NCBI GenBank assembly: GCA_034722015.1
Contig: JAYENI010000089.1
Location: forward strand, 1 to 64,000
Length of the DNA: 64,000 nucleotides
Direction of reading: 5' to 3'
Source: JAJDOJ01 sp034722015
Lineage (GTDB): Bacteria; Pseudomonadota; Gammaproteobacteria; JAJDOJ01
The notes under the pieces were generated by a model. It was not told the DNA's origin. It saw only the letters and a list, made by a program, of their open reading frames with translations, and searched no databases. The stretch's first letter is position 1. Each line of letters opens with the position of its first letter. The translations under genes and the position numbers were made by a program. This document shows, piece by piece, positions 61,286 through 64,000 of the stretch.

Positions 61286-61477
61286 TCAAACGTACAGGCT
61301 GACGTCGGTGTCCCTCGCGATAGAAAGGTAGGTGGCGGCACCGGCCCCTTCGCTGTCGAGGGTCCCCCATGATGGACAGGGAGGGCGCTCCTTCAGCCGT
61401 GCTTCGAGCCAGCCTTCCAGTAGATCGGCACGACTGGAAAGGATTTCATCGTCCCGGAATGGATTTCCGCGTTCCAT
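61286..61477 (-). CDS. Possible 63-residue hypothetical protein
   Basis: Begins MERGNPFRDDEILSSRADLLEGWLEARLKER, an acidic/basic amphipathic helix, and ends DTDVSLYV. A GAGG about 12 bases before the ATG is a weak ribosome site. It lies 75 bp downstream of the HMA-like gene on the same strand, so it could be part of its operon. No family is recognised. The space between this gene and gpmI (61098-61285) shows nothing else. Confidence 0.3.
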   Translation of the reverse strand: MERGNPFRDDEILSSRADLLEGWLEARLKERPPCPSWGTLDSEGAGAATYLSIARDTDVSLYV

Positions 61478-61552
61478 GAAGCTCGTGCCTCGGGCTAACC
61501 CATTTGACCGCTAACCTACGAGCACCGGTCCAGCATCGGTAAGCGCCCGGGA

Positions 61553-61786
61553 TCAGAGCCCGATCAGCTCCGCGTGGACACCCTTTTCCAGCACACAATC
61601 AAGCAACGCCCTTGAGGTTGTCGAATCCGGGTTATATTCCACCATGATGAGATGGGGTTTCGCATCCGGATTGTGTACGCTGACCACCCCGTTCACGGCC
61701 CGAAGCGCCGTATCCAGTTCCTGACGTCGCCCGGATTCAAGATTTTCGTCGACGTGAAGGGTCACATCCGTCAGTTGAATCTCCAT
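61553..61786 (-). CDS. Small HMA-like (ferredoxin-fold) protein without CxxC
   Basis: 77 residues with a CAGGAG ribosome site. The sequence alternates strands and helices as in heavy-metal-associated domains: IQLTDVTLHVDENLE, RRQELDTALRAVNGVVSVH, then LIMVEYNPDSTTSRALLDCVLEKGVHAELIGL. The metal-binding CxxC of HMA proteins is missing; only one Cys is present near the C-terminus. Similar small proteins are found in sulfur-oxidising gammaproteobacteria as far as I recall; function unknown. Confidence 0.65.
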   Translation of the reverse strand: MEIQLTDVTLHVDENLESGRRQELDTALRAVNGVVSVHNPDAKPHLIMVEYNPDSTTSRALLDCVLEKGVHAELIGL

Positions 61787-62129
61787 ACCTTTGCGTCTCC
61801 TGACCTGTCGGGCAGGCCCGTAGATGCCCCGCGTACTCTTCGCCAGGGCGGACTGTACTCGCTACCGCTCTCACTGAGCATAGCAATTCCCTGACCAAAT
61901 GACTGATTTGCGGTCGCGAAGAAAGCGGTTTCTGCCCGGAACGGGAAAAGAAAAGGTATTGCCGCATCCCGAGTGCACCCCGGGATGACATCAAACCGAA
62001 ATTTGGCAGATTGTGGGACATGGAGTGCCCGGAAACCGGCACTCGCCGGTCACGCGTCCGTCGCGGACGAAACCCGGGAACACCGGACCGTTCGCTGCGA
62101 CTGCCTCGCGCATCTACCCGCAGCCTGTC

Positions 62130-63017
62130 TCAAAGGTCCCCTTTACCATCCGGTTTGCCCGGCGCCGTGCCGGAATTCTCCTCGTGTTCAGCAGCGTCCA
62201 GTTCGGCCTCCATTTCATCGTCGGACAACGGCCGGTAGTCATCATCTGCCTCTGCATCCCGACGAGCGGATTTTCTGCGTACCACACCCCGGGAGAAAAC
62301 AAGACCTATTTCAAAAAGCAGCCACACAGGCAGGGCCAGCAGGGTCTGCGAAATGATGTCAGGGGGCGTCAGGAGCATACCCACGACGAACGCGCCGACA
62401 ATGACGTAGGGCCGTTTCGCGGACAGGGCCTCCGGCGTGGTGGCCCCAACGCTGACCAGAACCACCGTCACGATCGGTACCTCAAAGGCGATCCCGAAGG
62501 CCAGAAAGACGACGATGACGAAATCGAGATATTTCCCGATATCGGTCATTACCGATACCCCCTCGGGGGCGGCGCTGGTGAAAAAACCGAATACCAGAGG
62601 AAATACAACGTAGTAGGCGAAGACCATACCAAGATAGAACAGCACGGTCCCGGATACGACAATCGGCAGGGCCAGACGCTTTTCGTGCCTGTACAATCCC
62701 GGCGCCACAAAGGACCAGAGCTGATAAAGCAGATAGGGCACGGCAATGACGACGGCGAGCAGCAGTGTCAACTTGAACGGGATCAGAAACGGGGAGGCCA
62801 CCTCGATGGCGATCATCGAGCTGCCTTCGGGGAGGTGCCTTGTCAGGGGCCCCGAAAGAAAGGTGTAGATCTGGTTGGCAAACGGGAAAAGCGCCAGGAA
62901 AACGACAAGAATCGCCAGGACGGACCGAAGCAATCGGTCACGAAGCTCAACGAGGTGGGAAAGGAAGGTCTCCCCCTTGCCTCCGGCATTACTTTCCGGT
63001 TGACTGTTCTGAGTCAT
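62130..63017 (-). CDS. tatC: Twin-arginine translocase subunit TatC
   Basis: 295 residues from the ATG at 63017, which overlaps the end of tatB by 29 bases. Six membrane helices are visible. Conserved TatC features are FLSHLVELRDRLLRS at the N-terminus, the cytoplasmic loop YQLWSFVAPGLYRHEKR, and FGIAFEVPIV in helix 4. The acidic C-terminal tail of about 45 residues (DDDYRPLSDDEMEAELD) is longer than usual. It forms the twin-arginine signal receptor with TatB. Confidence 0.95.
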   Translation of the reverse strand: MTQNSQPESNAGGKGETFLSHLVELRDRLLRSVLAILVVFLALFPFANQIYTFLSGPLTRHLPEGSSMIAIEVASPFLIPFKLTLLLAVVIAVPYLLYQLWSFVAPGLYRHEKRLALPIVVSGTVLFYLGMVFAYYVVFPLVFGFFTSAAPEGVSVMTDIGKYLDFVIVVFLAFGIAFEVPIVTVVLVSVGATTPEALSAKRPYVIVGAFVVGMLLTPPDIISQTLLALPVWLLFEIGLVFSRGVVRRKSARRDAEADDDYRPLSDDEMEAELDAAEHEENSGTAPGKPDGKGDL

Positions 63018-63396
63018 CGGGGCGGGTCGAACGACGCTCTGCGGAATCTCTCTCCGGTGCCGGCGGGGCATCCGGGTCGTCTACTCCCTCGATCTGATCC
63101 TCAATGGCCTTGACAAGGTGGGTCGTATCTTCCATTCCGGACCGCAGATCCGACTGGGCATCGTTTAGAATGCCCTTGAGTTCCTGAATCTCACCCTGCT
63201 GCTTGTCCAACATCTGTCGCATCTCCTCGGCGTGGAACTCACGGCGGATGTCCGATTTGACGCTACGGGCAAATCGCTTCGCCTTGCCGACCCAACCACC
63301 AATCTTGCTCGCCAGAGCAGGCAGCCGCTCGGGTCCGACCACGAGTAGCGCCACCACCATCACGATCATCATTTCCCAGAAGCCGAAGTCGAACAT
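62989..63396 (-). CDS. tatB: Twin-arginine translocase subunit TatB
   Basis: 135 residues. One N-terminal membrane helix (MFDFGFWEMMIVMVVALLVV) with the Glu8 typical of TatB, followed by GPERLP, an amphipathic helix and a charged, acidic tail. It couples TatC to substrate proteins. It lies 44 bp after tatA and overlaps tatC. Confidence 0.95.
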   Translation of the reverse strand: MFDFGFWEMMIVMVVALLVVGPERLPALASKIGGWVGKAKRFARSVKSDIRREFHAEEMRQMLDKQQGEIQELKGILNDAQSDLRSGMEDTTHLVKAIEDQIEGVDDPDAPPAPERDSAERRSTRPDDSEQSTGK

Positions 63397-63440
63397 CCAG
63401 CGGTTTCTCCCTCATGACCCGGACGACCCGGGCCTGCGCC

Positions 63441-63695
63441 TCAGGCCTTGTCCTTGTCCTTGTCCCGGGAGTCGACCTTGCCGTCAACCACGTCGTCCCC
63501 CGGACCTTCGATTTGCCCGGGTTCCTTACCCGCGACGTCCTCGTCCTTCTGAGACTCACTCATTGAGCCCTTGAAATTCTTGATGGCTGTCCCAAGGTCC
63601 GCGCCGATATTCCGCAGTTTCTTGGTGCCGAAAAGCAATACGACGATCGCCAGTACGATCAGCAGCTGCCAGATACTGATTCCACCAAATCCCAT
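63441..63695 (-). CDS. tatA: Twin-arginine translocase subunit TatA
   Basis: 84 residues from the ATG at 63695 with a GGAGG ribosome site. An N-terminal helix (ISIWQLLIVLAIVVLLFG), the hinge FGTKKLRNIG, an amphipathic helix with AIKNFKGSM and a charged Lys/Asp-rich tail are all typical. TatA forms the pore. The order hisE-tatA-tatB-tatC is standard for gammaproteobacteria. Confidence 0.96.
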   Translation of the reverse strand: MGFGGISIWQLLIVLAIVVLLFGTKKLRNIGADLGTAIKNFKGSMSESQKDEDVAGKEPGQIEGPGDDVVDGKVDSRDKDKDKA

Positions 63696-63708
63696 CACCA
63701 ACCTCCGT

Positions 63709-64000
63709 TCATCTTGACACGCGACCGGCCTTTTCCTTCAAACCGGACACCCCGAAGCGGGACTCCAGTTCAGACAGAACCTGCCGTGCTTTCAGGTCTT
63801 CATGCGCGAGCAGCACCAGGCAATGGAACCAGAGATCTGCGATCTCACTGACGATCCGCTCGCTGGATCCGTCTTTGGCAGCCATCACCACCTCGGTCGC
63901 TTCTTCTCCAACCTTCTTCAGGATGGCGTCCATACCCTTTGCGTACAGGCCGGCCACGTACGACGATCCGGGATCCGCGGATTTCCGCCGCTCCAGAATC
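63709..64000 (-). CDS. hisE: Phosphoribosyl-ATP diphosphatase, N-terminus cut by window end
   Basis: The visible part begins ILERRKSADPGSSYVAGLYAKG and continues with KKVGEEATEVVMAAKDG, the MazG-like HisE motif with metal-binding Glu residues, then SEIADLWFHCLVLLAHED. It catalyses the second step of histidine synthesis. The start codon is beyond position 64000; a GTG at 63957 lies inside the conserved region and is not the start. It is 13 bp upstream of tatA in the same direction. Confidence 0.93.
   Translation of the reverse strand, partial: ILERRKSADPGSSYVAGLYAKGMDAILKKVGEEATEVVMAAKDGSSERIVSEIADLWFHCLVLLAHEDLKARQVLSELESRFGVSGLKEKAGRVSR

Noticed and set aside
62023..62044. GAGTGCC / GGCACTC hairpin downstream of tatC as terminator
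   Set aside because: Lies 86 bp past the stop with no T-run; termination cannot be claimed.
62013..63113. 366-codon open frame opposite tatC
   Set aside because: Antisense shadow of tatC with no domain signal.

Overview
The window is a GC-rich chromosomal stretch of a gammaproteobacterium. The gene sets and their order support this: gmk-rpoZ-spoT-ridA-recG, coaBC-dut-(algC)-argB with radC divergent, trmL/gpsA-secB-rhodanese, hisE-tatA-tatB-tatC, and ntrB-ntrC behind a DUF4124 gene. A RegB/RegA redox two-component pair, a HlyU/SqrR-type two-cysteine ArsR regulator, two membrane-linked rhodaneses and a cysteine synthase-glutaredoxin fusion would suit a sulfur-metabolising Chromatiales/Ectothiorhodospiraceae-like organism; that placement is inference. 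Two runs of about 100 N (35425-35526 and 57341-57440) show that this is a draft assembly, and each gap damages a small gene.

Layout. 1-207: edge of an integrated element ending in the 3' half of a tRNA-Arg(CCG) gene. 370-1884: HlyD-type membrane fusion protein with its DUF3302 partner. 2442-9311: cell-envelope genes glmU, glmS, then yajL, ctpA and envC on the opposite strand. 9350-10329: ArsR-family sensor and a DUF1269 membrane protein. 10456-17885: gmk, rpoZ, spoT, ridA, recG, nfi, with three mobile-type inverted-repeat elements inserted between them. 17908-27697: a membrane GGDEF-EAL protein, periplasmic rhodanese, BASS transporter, SnoaL-like protein, gamma-glutamyltranspeptidase, CysK-glutaredoxin fusion and the RegA/RegB pair. 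27873-35050: ampG, xth, pyrE, a half-length TSUP protein and a 1172-residue exported sugar-dehydrogenase-like protein. 35541-43151: DUF4124 protein, argB, an algC pseudogene, dut, coaBC, radC, bioF, bioB, comF. 43207-51942: ubiA, glutathione reductase-like, gamma carbonic anhydrase, aroE, hemB, DUF4124-ntrB-ntrC. 51979-55673: pyrD, trmL, gpsA, secB, rhodanese. 55674-59537: small and poorly known genes around rpoH, which carries a perfect CIRCE operator. 59556-64000: gpmI, a small HMA-like protein, tatC, tatB, tatA and the start-truncated hisE.

The most unusual feature is a family of 157-bp elements, present as three complete copies and two remnants. Each copy can fold end to end into one long hairpin. 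Each is flanked by TAA, and nearly all lie within about 50 bp of a gene's stop codon; one remnant supplies the ubiA stop codon itself. A different 163-bp element with perfect 19-bp terminal repeats supplies the rpoZ stop codon. Other points of note are an algC gene reduced to its two ends, a 35-residue arginine-pair motif shared without gaps by an FHA protein and a 57-residue neighbour, a HlyU/SqrR-like regulator with cysteines exactly 66 residues apart, a CIRCE site on rpoH, an NtrC-type site ahead of DUF4124-ntrBC, and overlapping divergent start codons of pyrD and trmL.
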